Assembly (NCBI GenBank): GCA_022559845.1
Contig: CM040127.1
Location: 36,542,708 to 36,606,707 of the forward strand
Reading direction: 5' to 3'
Source: Amorphophallus konjac
Lineage: Eukaryota > Streptophyta > Magnoliopsida > Alismatales > Araceae
DNA length: 64,000 nucleotides
Part shown: positions 10,540 to 21,443 of the stretch, piece by piece
How the letters are laid out: each line of letters starts with the position of its first letter
How positions within the stretch are numbered: position 1 is the first letter of the stretch
Notes under the pieces: generated by a model
The model's input: the letters and a program-made list of their open reading frames with translations, nothing else
What the model was told of the DNA's origin: nothing
The model's database searches: none
Made by a program: the position numbers and the translations under genes

Positions 10540-11294
10540 GGGGGCGTCCAGGCCCCTGGATGCCCCCATAATTTTAATTTATTTTATTATTTTCTCAGGG
10601 CCCAAAATTAAATTAAATATATATATATTAATGGAGGCGTCCAGGCCCCTGGACGCCTCCATAAAAAATAAAAAAATAAAAAATGTGTAAAATGCCAGTT
10701 GGCATAGAAAAAATAAAAAAAATAAATAAATATAAAAAAAATTAATGGAGGCGTCCAGGCCCCTGGACGCCTCCATAAAAACAAAATATAAAAAAAGTAT
10801 AAAATGCCAGTTGGCATACAAAAACAAAAAAAAATAAATAATAATAAATAAATAAATATATATATTAATAAAGGCGTCGAGGCCTCTGGACGCCTCTATA
10901 AAAAACAAATAAAAAATTAAAAATGCCAGCCCTATCATAAAACGACAAGAAAACCAATAAAATAACATATTTTTAGAGGCGTCCTGGCCTCTGGACGCCT
11001 CCATCAACTCCCTCACGGGCGCCGGCCACCGAACGACGGTTTGTCGTGTGTGAAAAAAGCCAAATATAGAGACGTCCGGTCAGCTGGACGCGCCCATTTC
11101 TGAATCACGAGGCGCCGCTCACAAAACCACGCGTTGCGCCAAACCGCGTGTCGCCGCCGTCGGCTTTCGGTGGACCTGCTTGAAGCGTCCGGGACCCTGG
11201 ACGCCTCCACAAAAGTATTCCAAAAAAATCAATAAAAATAGAATAAAATATTATTTCGGCCCTGATGGAGGTGTCCAGGGTCCTGGACGCCTCC
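10540..11294. repeat. Right cluster of eight 28-bp palindromes (GGCGTCCAGG family)
   Basis: Copies lie at about 10540, 10633, 10747, 10871, 10975, 11071 (degenerate), 11181 and 11267. The first has GGGGGCG/TGCCCCC flanks; the others mostly have GGAGGCG/CGCCTCC. In between lie A/T-rich spacer and a second small palindrome, ATGCCAGTTGGCAT, at about 10692 and 10804. The cluster ends just before a TATA box at 11309, so it occupies the upstream region of a rightward transcription unit. Confidence 0.93.
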
Positions 11295-11308
11295 ACCTTC
11301 CGGAGCTC

Positions 11309-11316
11309 TATAAATA
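11309..11316 (+). promoter_or_regulatory. TATA box of a rightward transcription unit
   Basis: TATAAATA within CTCTATAAATAGAGGCCC is a strong plant TATA box, placed 15 bp after the last palindrome. What is transcribed downstream is not clear. Confidence 0.6.
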
Positions 11317-12561
11317 GAGGCCCACCCCCTCAGTTCTGGAGGAGCTAAGCAGTGATCCGATAGGCTGCCGGAGCCCAGAGGCTACGGAGTCATTTTTCTA
11401 ACCCGTGGGGTCTTTTGTAGGTGGAGGTTCTGCCGGCTTCTCGGGTGCCCACGCTCGCGAGAGGAGGGTCGTCTTCATCCACCGCGCTTCTACGTCGTCC
11501 CCACGCTGCCGGAGCTCCGCCGAATTTCACCACCGGCACATCCAATAAGCCAACTCTTTCCTTTTCTTCGTAGTTCTTTGCATTCATCATCTCGCATCCA
11601 TCATCTCATTTTCCTCCTACTCGAGTCCGAGAGGGGTTTAAAAGATAACACCAACCAGGTGTGTGTCTTCCCGTTATTTCGTCATTTTTATTGCAAGGAT
11701 ATGAATACTACACATTCATCTTTCTAAGCCATTTGTCATTTGTTTGTCGTTGTTTTGCAAGGGTAGCCGAGGAAAGCCCTCTCCGTCGGCCGGCCGGAAG
11801 GAGAGGAAGAAGCAACCCGCCATCTCCCGCTCTTGAGGTAGGCGCGATCACTTTCTTATTTTGGGGTCTTTCGGCCCCTGGCGATCACATCTTTTCATCG
11901 AGGCCGCGGCGAGTCACTTCCCCAATGGCCGTTTAAATTTCTGTTCTCATATTCTCTTTATATCCTGTTATATTCTGCTCATATCATCGAGGCCGCGGCG
12001 AGTCACTTCCCCAATGGCCGTTTAAATTTCCGTTCTTACATTCTCTCTATATTCTGTTATATTCTGCTCATATCATCGAGGCCGCGGCGAGTCACTTCCC
12101 CAATGGCCGTTTAAATTTCCGTTCTTATACTCTCTCTATATTCTGTTATATTCTGCTCATATTCTCGAGGCCGCGGCGAGTCACTTCCCCAATGGCCGTT
12201 TAAATCTCTGTTCTTATATTCTCTTTTATATTCTGCTATATTCTGCTCATATTCTCGAGGCCGCGGCGAGTCACTTCCCCAATGGCCGTTTCAATTTTTG
12301 TTATTTAATTTCTGCACCATTCCTGTCCCCCCGAGGTCGCGGCGAGTCACTTCCCGCTATGGCCGTTTGAACCCCATATATTGCTATATTATACTTGTCC
12401 CGCTCGCCCCGCCGGAGCAATCTCCCGTGCTGGCCCCTTCTCTCTCTTCTCTCATCTCTGTGTTGCAGCAAACAGCAAAACAAACAAAAAGAAGAGCCTG
12501 CGCGCTCTCCGCATCCTCTTCCCCGCACCATCGAACTCCGAACCGCGTGACGTCGCTCACA
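11317..12561 (+). other. Possible transcribed leader without a recognised ORF, ends at the copia junction
   Basis: Downstream of the TATA box lie GC-rich, exon-like stretches (about 11420-11540, 11760-11840 and 12470-12560) and polypyrimidine-AG junctions (TTTTGTAG at 11412-11419, CTCTGTGTTGCAG near 12457-12469). I could not assemble a protein of more than about 90 residues. It looks like a gene's 5' region whose coding part was displaced or deleted at the copia boundary at 12562. Confidence 0.35.
11899..12375. repeat. 89-bp tandem repeat, about 5.5 copies
   Basis: Units start with CGAGGCCGCGGCGAGTCACT at 11899, 11988, 12077, 12166 and 12256, with a diverged, shortened copy at 12332. Each has a constant GC-rich half (through TTCCCCAATGGCCGTTT) and an AT-rich half (TTCTGTTATATTCTGCTCAT). 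The period is 89, 89, 89, 90 and 76 bp. The array sits inside the possible transcription unit that starts at the TATA box at 11309. Confidence 0.95.
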
Positions 12562-13738
12562 AGTAGCATCGTTGGTCCTTTGACCTGAGACATTGATCGG
12601 ATCTTACACGAGGACTGGAATGATTTAATTACTTAGCTAAGTGACTTTAACCATAAGTCATGAGTTGTCGAGTCGTTAACCACTCCAGGATACGTGTGAA
12701 GATCGTCAATGGTCAAGAAGGGATCGCTCACTGTCAGGTATATATCAGACAGTTAATGGGTCATGACATTGACGCTCCGTTAAATCCCTGGCCAGGGTCG
12801 TATGAGTTCGTTTAGGACGGACGTCATACACTTTAAGGAGGTCATAGTCAAATGGCACGATCATGGGGTTTGACAGATACCGTACCCTCGATCGTACCAG
12901 ACACATAGAAGGAGCGAGGGATTATATCGATGCGGTAACTATGGACTTACAGGTACCAGACAGGCTGGTTTAAACCCGGCGTCCTCTAGGATCACGCGGA
13001 TTTGCTTGACCTAACGTGATCGAAGGTTCGGAATGAATTAAACTATTATTCGGCTCTTGTAGAAGCGAATAATAAGTTTAATTTACTTCTAATTGGGAAT
13101 TAGAAGTTAATGGACCTTAAACTAGAGTGACTATGGGCCTAGAGGATCACACATAATGGATTCTTGGGTGACGGATAATTATTATACAAATGTATGTATT
13201 ATTTCTATTTAATTCCTTTTGGAAAGGAGTGTAAATGGGACTTAATACATATGTATAATAATAGAAAGGTCATATATACAATTTTGGTCCTTTGAAGGTC
13301 TTTAGAAAAGGATCCAAAATCTATATATATGGCACCTACGTGAGTTCATTTGAACTCTCGAACTCTTCCAACCTCTCTTAACTTAACCAAGCATTAAGGG
13401 TTAAGAGAGGAGAGGTTAAGCCTCCCCCCTTTCTCCCCCTTGCTCTCTCTCTCTCCAGAAGGTGTTAGAGCCGGGGAAAGTTGTGCCGGGGAGGTACCGT
13501 CGCTGCGCAAGGGTCCGTGTGGATCTGCTCTAGAGGCCGTACAGCTGGGCGGCTCGGTTTCTCTGCATCGAACTTAGCGGACAGCGTCGTTTCGCGCAAG
13601 GTGAAACACGCAACCCGTAATTAGGGTCTTAGAAACACCGATTAGAGCACAGATTAAGCTTTCCATAACACCGGAATCGGGCAAATTAAATTTTTGTTAT
13701 CCGCTGCGTCGCCCGTAGGTGCTGTGCGAAACCTTACA
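12562..13738 (+). repeat. Copia left (5') LTR, 5'-truncated
   Basis: The 1177 bp align without length difference to 20267-21443 of the right LTR. The LTR ends with CCTTACA, directly before the primer binding site. Promoter-like features are an ATATATAT TATA element near 13321 and an 11-bp perfect inverted repeat, CCTCTCTTAAC (13372-13382) with GTTAAGAGAGG (13400-13410). The break at 12562 falls at a short similarity (CGNTCAC) between the flank and the LTR, as expected for end joining. Confidence 0.92.
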
Positions 13739-13739
13739 A

Positions 13740-13752
13740 TGGTATCAGAGCC
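13740..13752 (+). other. Copia primer binding site
   Basis: TGGTATCAGAGCC, one base after the left LTR, matches the 3' end of plant initiator tRNA-Met, the usual minus-strand primer of plant copia elements. Confidence 0.9.
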
Positions 13753-13929
13753 AGGTTTACGCTCTGGTCGGTGTTTTAGCGTCGTTTAGGACCATGCTTT
13801 AGGGGCTATAAAATCTTCAATTATTATTTGTTGAAAGAGATCTAGGCGTCTCTGTTCTTCAAGGATGCTGGGCATCCAAGCAACATTTTTTTTTTAAAAA
13901 AAAAATTGTTTTTAAAAAAAAAATTTAAG

Positions 13930-14170
13930 GGCCTTTTGGGCGCACTGCGCCCTAGGCGCACTGCGCCCGCCGCGTGCGCCACGTGGGCGGCGCACGCGGC
14001 AGCCGCGGTCAGCGCTTACGGGCGCTGACCGCGGGTGCGGGCGGGGCGGCGCCCGCAACGCAGGCGCCCGCTTGCGGGCGCGCCGCAGGCGGCGCCCGCC
14101 ACGCGGGCGCCCGCGTGCGGGCGGGCGCGGGCGCGCCCACGCCATCCGCGTGGGCGGCCGCACCCCCCCC
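13930..14170. repeat. GC-rich inverted-repeat island in the copia leader
   Basis: This is an island of about 240 bp of nearly pure G+C between long A/T runs. It contains strong inverted repeats, including a 13-bp perfect stem, CCGCGGTCAGCGC (14003-14015) with GCGCTGACCGCGG (14022-14034). It also has multiple copies of GCGCCCGC and GCGGGCGC. The open frames across it are low-complexity Arg/Ala/Pro translations and are not credible genes. A structural role in the RNA leader is possible. Confidence 0.8.
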
Positions 14171-15450
14171 TTTGAGGGGGTATTTTTTTTTATTTTTTTT
14201 AAAAAAATTTGCTTATTTTTTAATTTATTGATACATATATTAATATATATATTAGATATATATATTAAAATGTTCAGTAAATTAAATAGGATTTTATCTA
14301 GTATGTTAAATTGTGTTATCTCGTTGGTAAATGTCAAAAGTTAATTTTTATTTAACCATATTGAATTTACCGAGGTGAGATAATTACTATTTACCTTGAG
14401 ATAAAATAGTAATAATTGAAGTTACTTCAGTAAAATTTAATTATTGAATTTTTAATTATTAGATAATTAGAAAATTCAAAATTTGAATTTTATTAAAGTT
14501 AAATGTGAAAAATTCAATTATTTGAATTTTAATTATTAGATAATTATTAAATTCAAATTTTAAATTTTAGAAAATTACTAATTGTGGATAATTGCATTAT
14601 TTTAAATTTATTTTCAAACAAAATTATTGGATAATTAGTTTGAATTTAAATTTAAATTATTGGCATGTTTAAATTTTGAATTTAAATTTAATTATTGGAT
14701 AATTAAATTTAAATTTAAATTTAAATTTAATTAATTATCTCAATTACATGTCCCTATAGAAAATGATGGTTCTTTATGTGCGTTACTTTATTTACCTTGT
14801 ATTGGCATGCTTGTATGTTTAATTTTAGTTAATCATGCTTTGATTTTTAAAATTAAACAAAGCTAGCATGTTTTTGTTTGCACATCCCATTATTAAATTC
14901 AAAAGTAAGGATTATTTTCAGAAAATAACCCTTGATTGATTTTATTTGAATGGGTTGGCAAGTGATCATGGACTTGGATTAATGTAATTAATTGGGGTCT
15001 GCGAACCTCCTTTCTCTCTCTGTTGAAATTCCAATGTACTTCTATCTTCTTCCAATGTTGTACTCGCCCTAAGGGCTGCTGGAATTTGAGTCACATGTAA
15101 TTTAATTTTTCCGGCCTGCGTGCCGTATAAAAGTTGTAATGAATGCGGCGTCGACGATTGAAAGAGTGGAGCACACCCGACGAGGACGATCCAGCTGCTT
15201 TGGAAGCGGACCGGATGTCTTAGTTACATTAGGGTTAAAGTCCATGATCACTTACGTTTATTTTTGCATTGGATGCATTTATTTTGTGCAAACTACTAGG
15301 TACGGTAAATATATTGGATATATTTATATTACCACCTAGGGTGAGATCAAGATAAAATTAAATTCCCTCGCGTTTAAATTTTAGATCTGATAAGCGTGGC
15401 TCTAGGAGTCGTCGTGGCCCTCCATCATTATGGAGTGAATGAACGTCTTC
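14171..15450. other. AT-rich copia leader
   Basis: This noncoding leader is dominated by permutations of AATTTAAATTTAAATT. It then becomes more balanced after about 14990. No credible ORF was seen. It is unusually long for a leader between primer binding site and gag (about 2.2 kb with the neighbouring segments). Confidence 0.6.
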
Positions 15451-15453
15451 ATT

Positions 15454-15775
15454 TCATGGATTTGTTGTGCTTTCCACAAGGTCCATGAGTTTGGGGGCGG
15501 GATTAAACTCCAAGGCTCGGCCTCAATGGGGTGAGGAATTGAACTCGGCCTTGTTGTGCTTTCCACAAGGGTCGGGTCATGAACTCATTGCTATGTAGTA
15601 ATGATGGTTAGATCTAACCGAGAATATCCTTTGTTGTGCTTTCCACAAGGGGATGATTTCTCGGGGGTCGAATATCGGATATTGCATTAGATGCAAGTGC
15701 TTGTTGACTGCTCTTGAGATGGTGTATGGCTTGTTGTGCTTTCCACAAGGTCGTACATCAGTCTCGTTGAGATTT
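15454..15775 (+). repeat. Four repeated stem-loops in the copia leader just before gag
   Basis: The 20-mer TTGTTGTGCTTTCCACAAGG occurs exactly at 15462, 15551, 15631 and 15731. Its core TTGTG-CTTTC-CACAA folds as a hairpin with loop CTTTC. The sequences outside differ between copies but remain complementary across each hairpin: copy 1 TCATGGA/TCCATGA, copy 2 AACTCGGCC with GGTCGGGT (two wobbles), copy 3 GAGAATATCC with GGATGATTTCTC (two bulges), copy 4 TGGTGTATGGC with GTCGTACATCA (wobbles). Maintained pairing with changed bases points to RNA structure. The last hairpin ends about 150 nt before the gag ATG. Function is unknown; packaging, dimerisation or translation control are guesses. Confidence 0.85.
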
Positions 15776-15928
15776 CGACCCAGGTAGATCTCGCTGATCT
15801 CCCGTTCTATATACTGAGGGTTATATAGTCCGATCGAAAAATAGTGGGACTAACTAAGATAGAAAACCACATCTAAGTTAGAATTTGAACACATGCTAAG
15901 TTGTCTTTTATTTCTTATCCAGATTACA

Positions 15929-18900
15929 ATGTCGTCGTCCAACCCCCTCCGCAGCATCTTGGATGCAAATAGATTAACTGGACCGAACTACTCGGATTGG
16001 CTGCGTAATCTACGCATAGTCCTTACCGCCGAAAAGATTGCGTACGTGTTGGACACGATTCACTCTGAGCCAGCTCCTGATGCCGACGAGGGCGAGTTAC
16101 TGGCTTATGCCAAGTGGTCTGAGGACTCATCCCTTGCCCAATGTTACATGTTGGCCTCTATGGCTCCCGAGTTACAGAGACAATTTGAAAAGACTGATTG
16201 TAGAAGTATACTTCTCAATCTACGCCAGCTCTTCGGGGAGCAGGGTAGGATTGAGAGGTATGACATCTCAAAAAGGCTTTTCAGGACACGGATGTCTGAG
16301 GGTTCATCAGTGCAGGCCCATGTACTGAAAATGATGGAGTGGATTGAAAGACTCAATGCATTGGGGTTCAAGTTAGATCTTGAACTATGCATTGATCTTA
16401 TACTCCAGTCATTGTCCGATTCATTTTCTTCCTTCATCATGAACTTTAACATGAATAGGATTGAAGCAACTCTCCCAGAGCTGCTCAATATGTTAAAGAG
16501 TGCTGAAGGAACCATGCAGAAAGATAAACCATCTTCGTCTGTAATGGTTATTGGCCGGGCTAACAAGAAAAGGAAGGCCTCTCAAATATCCACCACGAGT
16601 AACAAAAGGAAGGGAAAGAAAAAGGCCACGGGTAAGCAACTCGCCAAAGTTGACAAAGGGAATGGCAAGAAGAATGAAAAGAAATACAAATGTTTTCGAT
16701 GCGGGGAAACTGGGCATTGGAAAAGGAATTGTAAGGTAATTCTAAATGAAGGTATTTTTGTCATAGACCTTAATTTGTCATATATGGAATCCACATCATG
16801 GATATTGGATACTGGATGTGCATCTCATATCTGCAATTCTGTGCAGGTGCTGGCAAATAGAAGGCGATTGGGCAAAAAGGAGATTGAACTGAGGATGGGC
16901 AATGGAGCTTTAGTTGGTGCCAAAGCTGTCGGGACTGCACGCCTCAGTTTACCTTCAGGAGTCATTCTGGAGCTGAATGACTGTTATTATGTTCCTAATA
17001 TTATTAAGAACATTATTTCAATCTCTGGCTTGTATAACATTGGATACACATTGGCTTTTAATAGCACTGGGTGCTCTATAATGAATAATGGTTTGATTAT
17101 AGCCAATGGTTCATTAGTCAATGGTCTTTATGTATTAGATACACGTTCTAATGTTATGTAAATTTCCAATGCTGATGAAGTGAATTCTGCATATCTATGG
17201 CATTGCAGACTTGGTCATGTAGGTGAGAAAAGAGTCTCTCACTTACACTCAAATGGGTATTTGAATTCATTCGAATACAAGCCATTTGATACCTGTGAGT
17301 CGTGTCTCATGGGGAAAAAGACTAAGGCTCCCTTTGGTGGACATGGAGAGAGGGTTGTTGACCTTCTCGAGCTCATACACTCGGATGTGTGTGGACCCAT
17401 GTCCATAGAAGCAAAAGGAGGTTATCTCTATTTCATTTCTTTTATTGATGACTTCTCTAGATATGGCTATGTGTATTTAATGAGACATAAGTCACAAGCC
17501 TTTGAGAAGTTTAAGGAATACAAGAATGAAGTAGAGAAACAGACTGGCAAAAGTATTAAGGCTCTTCGATCGGATCGAGGAGGTGAATACTTAAGCCATG
17601 AATTCACTTCTTATCTTAAAGACCATGGAATAGTTTCTCAGTGGACACCATCGTATACACCACAGCACAATGGTGTATCCGAGAGGAGAAACATGACCTT
17701 ATTAGACATGGTCCGATCCATGATGTCTGTGTCAGGACTACCCTTGTCTCTCTGGGGCTATGCATTAGAGACTGCGGCTTATTTATTGAATAGGATATCA
17801 AGTAAATCAGTTCCTTCTATATCATATGAGATATGGAAGGGCAGGAAACCAAATTTTAATCACATTAAAATTTGGGGGTGTCATGCTCATGTAAAGAAGA
17901 ACGAGAGTGATAAGCTTGAGTCAAGAACCGATAAGTGTATGTTTGTGGGATATCCAAAGGAGACGTTTGGATATTATTTCTATCACCCTTCTGAGCAAAG
18001 GGTCTTAGTGGCCAAGAAAACTGTATTTCTGGAAAGAGAATATCTACTCCAGAAAAATAGTGGGAGCCAGATAGAATTGGACGAGGTCCAAGAACCACAA
18101 CCCATAGACACAAACTCGTTAAATGAGACGGTATCGGTTGATCCTATTCAAGGTGAAACACTGACACTACGGAGATCTGGTAGACTACCGAGAGAACCTA
18201 AGAGATATGTTAGACATGTCTCAGAGGGGTCCTCTAAGGTATGTATCGATGAGGATGATGATCCTTAGTCGTACCAAGAGGTGATCCATAGTGTAGACTC
18301 TGAGAAATGGCAAGAGGCAATGGATTCAGAAATCCAGTCCATGTACACCAATAAAGTTTGGAACTTAGTTGATGTACCCGAAGGGAAGGTCCCTATCGGC
18401 TGCAAATGGATTTTCAAAAGAAAAATCGGTGCAGATGGACAGGTTGACACATACAAGGCTAGACTAGTGGCGAAAGGATATCGTCAAAGGTAAGGCATTG
18501 ACTATGACGAGACGTTTTCGCCAGTAGCCATGGTTAAGTCAATCAGAATCCTCCTTGCCATTGCTGTATACCTGGATTATGAGATCTGGCAAATGGATGT
18601 GAAGATAGCTTTTCTTAATGGAAACCTGTCAGAAGAGGTGTACATGGTACAGCCTGAGGGATTCACCTCCAAGCCACATCCTAATAAGGTATGCAAACTT
18701 CAAAGGTCCATTTATGGATTAAAGCAGGCATCTAGAAGCTGGAACTTAAGATTTGACGAGGCTGTCAAATCTTTCAACTTCATTCGGAATGAAGATGAAC
18801 CCTGTGTTTACAAGAAGGTTAGTGGGAGCTCAGTGACCTTCTTGGTCCTTTATGTTGATGACATCTTACTCATTGGGAATGATGTAGGGATGTTGACATC

Positions 18901-19837
18901 AACTAAGTCTTGGTTGTCCAAGACTTTCTCCATGAAGGATTTGGGAGAAGCATCCTATGTGCTGGGCATAAGTATCTATCGAGATAGATCTAAAAGGATG
19001 ATAGGATTATCCCAATCCATGTACATAGATACTATTCTTAAAAGATTTAGGATGGAAAATTCCAAGAGAGGTCTCAATCCCATGAGACATGGAATTTGCC
19101 TATCCAAGGAGATGAGTCCTAAAACTTCTGAGGAGGTGGCACACATGAATAAGGTACCATATGCTTCGGCGATAGGGTCAATCATGTATGCAATGCTATG
19201 TACACGGCCTGATGTTGCCAATGCTTTGAGCATTGTCAGTAGATATCAGGCAAATCCAGGCGAAGAGCACTGGAAGGCAGTAAAGGGCATCCTTAAGTAC
19301 CTGCGAAGGGCTAAGGATCTTTTTCTGCTTTATGGAGGAGAGGACCTACAGCTTAGAGCTTACACAGATTCTAGTTTTCAGTCAGATCCAGATGACTGCA
19401 AATCCATGTCTGGATTTATATTCATGTTGAATGGAGGGGCAGTCAGTTGGAGAAGCTCCAAGCAAGATACGACTGCAGATTCGACGACGGAGGCGGAATA
19501 TATTGCTGTAGCTGAAGCTGCTAAGGAAGCCGTCTGGATGAAGAAATTCATCTTGGAACTTGGCGTAGTTCCCGAGATAACAGCTCCCATCCCATTATTT
19601 TGTGATAATAATGGGGCCATCGCCCAGGCGAAGGAAGCGAGATCTCACCAAAGGTCAAAGCATATTCTCAGGCGCTTTCACCTTATTCGGGAGATTGTTG
19701 ATCGTGGAGATGTGATGGTAGAGCGTGTACCGTCAGAAGACAACATAGCAGATCCACTGACTAAGCCTTTGACACAGACTGTATTTGAGCGTCATCGGGA
19801 TAAGATGGGCCTCAAAGTTGTGGGCAATTGGCTGTAG
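15929..19837 (+). pseudogene. Copia gag-pol polyprotein with three in-frame stops
   Basis: A single frame runs from ATG 15929 to the stop at 19837 (1302 codons), broken by TAA at 17159, TAG at 18266 and TAA at 18491; no frameshift was seen. Domains by codon number: UBN2-type gag 1-230, Lys-rich region, zinc knuckle CFRCGETGHWKRNC near 254, protease with DTGCASH near 294, GAG-pre-integrase with H..H..C..C near 425-465, integrase core with HSDVCGP, DDFSRYG and NGVSERRN, reverse transcriptase with YVDDILL near 974, and RNase H with YTDSSFQ and STTEAEY near 1145-1195. This is the complete Ty1/copia order. Because of the stops it probably makes no full polyprotein, although each domain is otherwise well preserved. 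A short upstream extension to 15893 is open but less likely to be used. Confidence 0.93.
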
Positions 19838-19840
19838 TTC

Positions 19841-19851
19841 AAGTGGGAGAT
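19841..19851 (+). other. Copia polypurine tract
   Basis: AAGTGGGAGAT lies directly before the LTR start TGTTAGTG and is the expected plus-strand primer site. Confidence 0.85.
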
Positions 19852-21443
19852 TGTTAGTGTTGGTGTGCTATAGGCCAATTTCGGGTCGGGTAGGCCCAAT
19901 AGTTGTACGATCTTGTTCATTAATAAAGTGGTGTTTGAGCGTAAATATGCGATTATGTTACTTTACGTTGTCCCTAGGATATGTGGTTGTAAAGTCAGCT
20001 CGAGATTGGATCTCGAACATGAGACTTACTTTACATGAACACATACCTTAAACTGTTCCTGGTTGGAGGGTAGTCACTCGGGGACTTTGATTACCTATTA
20101 AACCAGTACACATGATGTGTCAGTGACCAGTCTCATGGCCATTGGTGCGGGGCACCAACACATATGTGTAGGTGTATGTCCTTGGAGGATGTGCACTGAA
20201 CTGATCCGCTATTGGATCTTCAGATGGTTGATTATACCTAATGTCAACTGAAGATCCAACGGTCACAGTAGCATCGTTGGTCCTTTGACCTGAGACATTG
20301 ATCGGATCTTACACGAGGACTGGAATGGTTTAATTACTTAGCTAAGTGACTTTAACCATAAGTCATGAGTTGTCGAGTCGTTAACCACTCCAGGATACGT
20401 GTGAAGATCGTCAATGGTCAAGAAGGGATCGCTCACTGTCAGGTATATATCAGACAGTTAATGGGTCATGACATTGACGCTCAGTTAAATCCCTGGCCAG
20501 GGTCGTATGAGTTCGTTTAGGACGGACGTCATACACTTTAAGGAGGTCATAGTCAAATGGCACGATCATGGGGTTTGACAGATACCGTACCCTCGATCGT
20601 ACCAGACTCATAGAAGGAGCGAGGGATTATATCGATGCGGTAACTGTGGACTTACAGGTACCAGACAGGCTGGTTTAAACCCGACATCCTCTAGGATCAC
20701 GCGGATTTGCTTGACCCAACGTGATCGAAGGTTCGGAATGAATTAAACTATTATTCGGCTCTTGTAGAAACGAATAATATGTTTAATTTACTTCTAATTG
20801 GGAATTAGAAGTTAATAGGCCTTAAACTAGAGTGACTATGGGCCTAGAGGATCACACACAATGGATTCTTGGGTGACGGATAATTATTATACAAATGTAT
20901 GTATTATTTCTATTTAATTCCTTTTGGAAAGAAGTGTAAATGGGACTTAATACATATGTATAATAATGGAAAGGTCATATATACAATTTTGGTCCTTTGG
21001 AGGTATTTAGAAAAGGGTCCAAATCCTATATATATGGCACCTACGTGAGTTCATTTGAACTCTCGAACTCTTCCAACCTCTCTTATCTTAACCAAGCATT
21101 AAGGGTTAAGAGAGGAGAGGTTAAGCCTCCCCCCTTTCTCCCCCTTGCTCTCTCTCTCTCCAGAAGGTGTTAGAGCCGGGGAAAGTTGTGCCGGGGAGGT
21201 ACCGTCGCTGCGCAAGGGTCCGTGTGGATCTGCTCTAGAGGCCGTACAACTGTGCGGCTCGGTTTCTCTGCATCGGACTTAGCGGACAGCGTCGTTCCGC
21301 GCAAGGTGAAACACGCAACCCGTAATTAGGGTCTTAGAAACACCGATTAGAGCACAGATTAAGCTTTCCATAACACCGGAATCGGGCAAATTAAATTTTT
21401 GTTATCCGCTGCGTCGCCCGTAGGTGCTGTGCGAAACCTTACA
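19852..21443 (+). repeat. Copia right (3') LTR, full length
   Basis: The LTR is 1592 bp, starting TGTTAGTG and ending CCTTACA. Its last 1177 bp match the left LTR. The first 415 bp have no counterpart at the left end. Its right edge abuts gypsy-1 reverse transcriptase sequence without a gap. Confidence 0.92.

Larger units (their letters stand above)
12562..21443 (+). mobile_element. Ty1/copia LTR retrotransposon, left LTR truncated
   Basis: This is a copia-type element on the plus strand: partial left LTR (12562-13738), tRNA-Met binding site, a long 2.2-kb leader, one gag-pol frame with three stops, polypurine tract, and a full right LTR (19852-21443). The domain order gag, protease, integrase, reverse transcriptase, RNase H is that of Ty1/copia. 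The left LTR lacks the first 415 bp present in the right LTR, and flanking sequences differ (89-bp repeat region on the left, gypsy-1 on the right), so no target duplication can be shown. The shared 1177 bp of the LTRs differ at roughly 25 positions by hand count, about 2%, which suggests a fairly young insertion that has since been damaged. Confidence 0.93.

Noticed and set aside
10579..11016. ORF with repeated MEASRGLDA peptides, and WRRPGAWTP repeats in another frame
   Set aside because: The peptides are translations of the 28-bp palindrome, which is open on both strands; the linking sequence is A/T homopolymer and no start or splice signals fit.
13740..13752. Possible tRNA fragment (TGGTATCAGAGCC), also at 24303, 43371 and 49901
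   Set aside because: These are primer binding sites complementary to tRNA-Met next to LTRs, not tRNA genes; no cloverleaf surrounds them.
13912..14337. ORFs rich in Arg, Ala and Pro over the GC island in the copia leader
   Set aside because: All frames are open there because the DNA is nearly pure G+C; they end in A/T homopolymers and sit in an untranslated leader.
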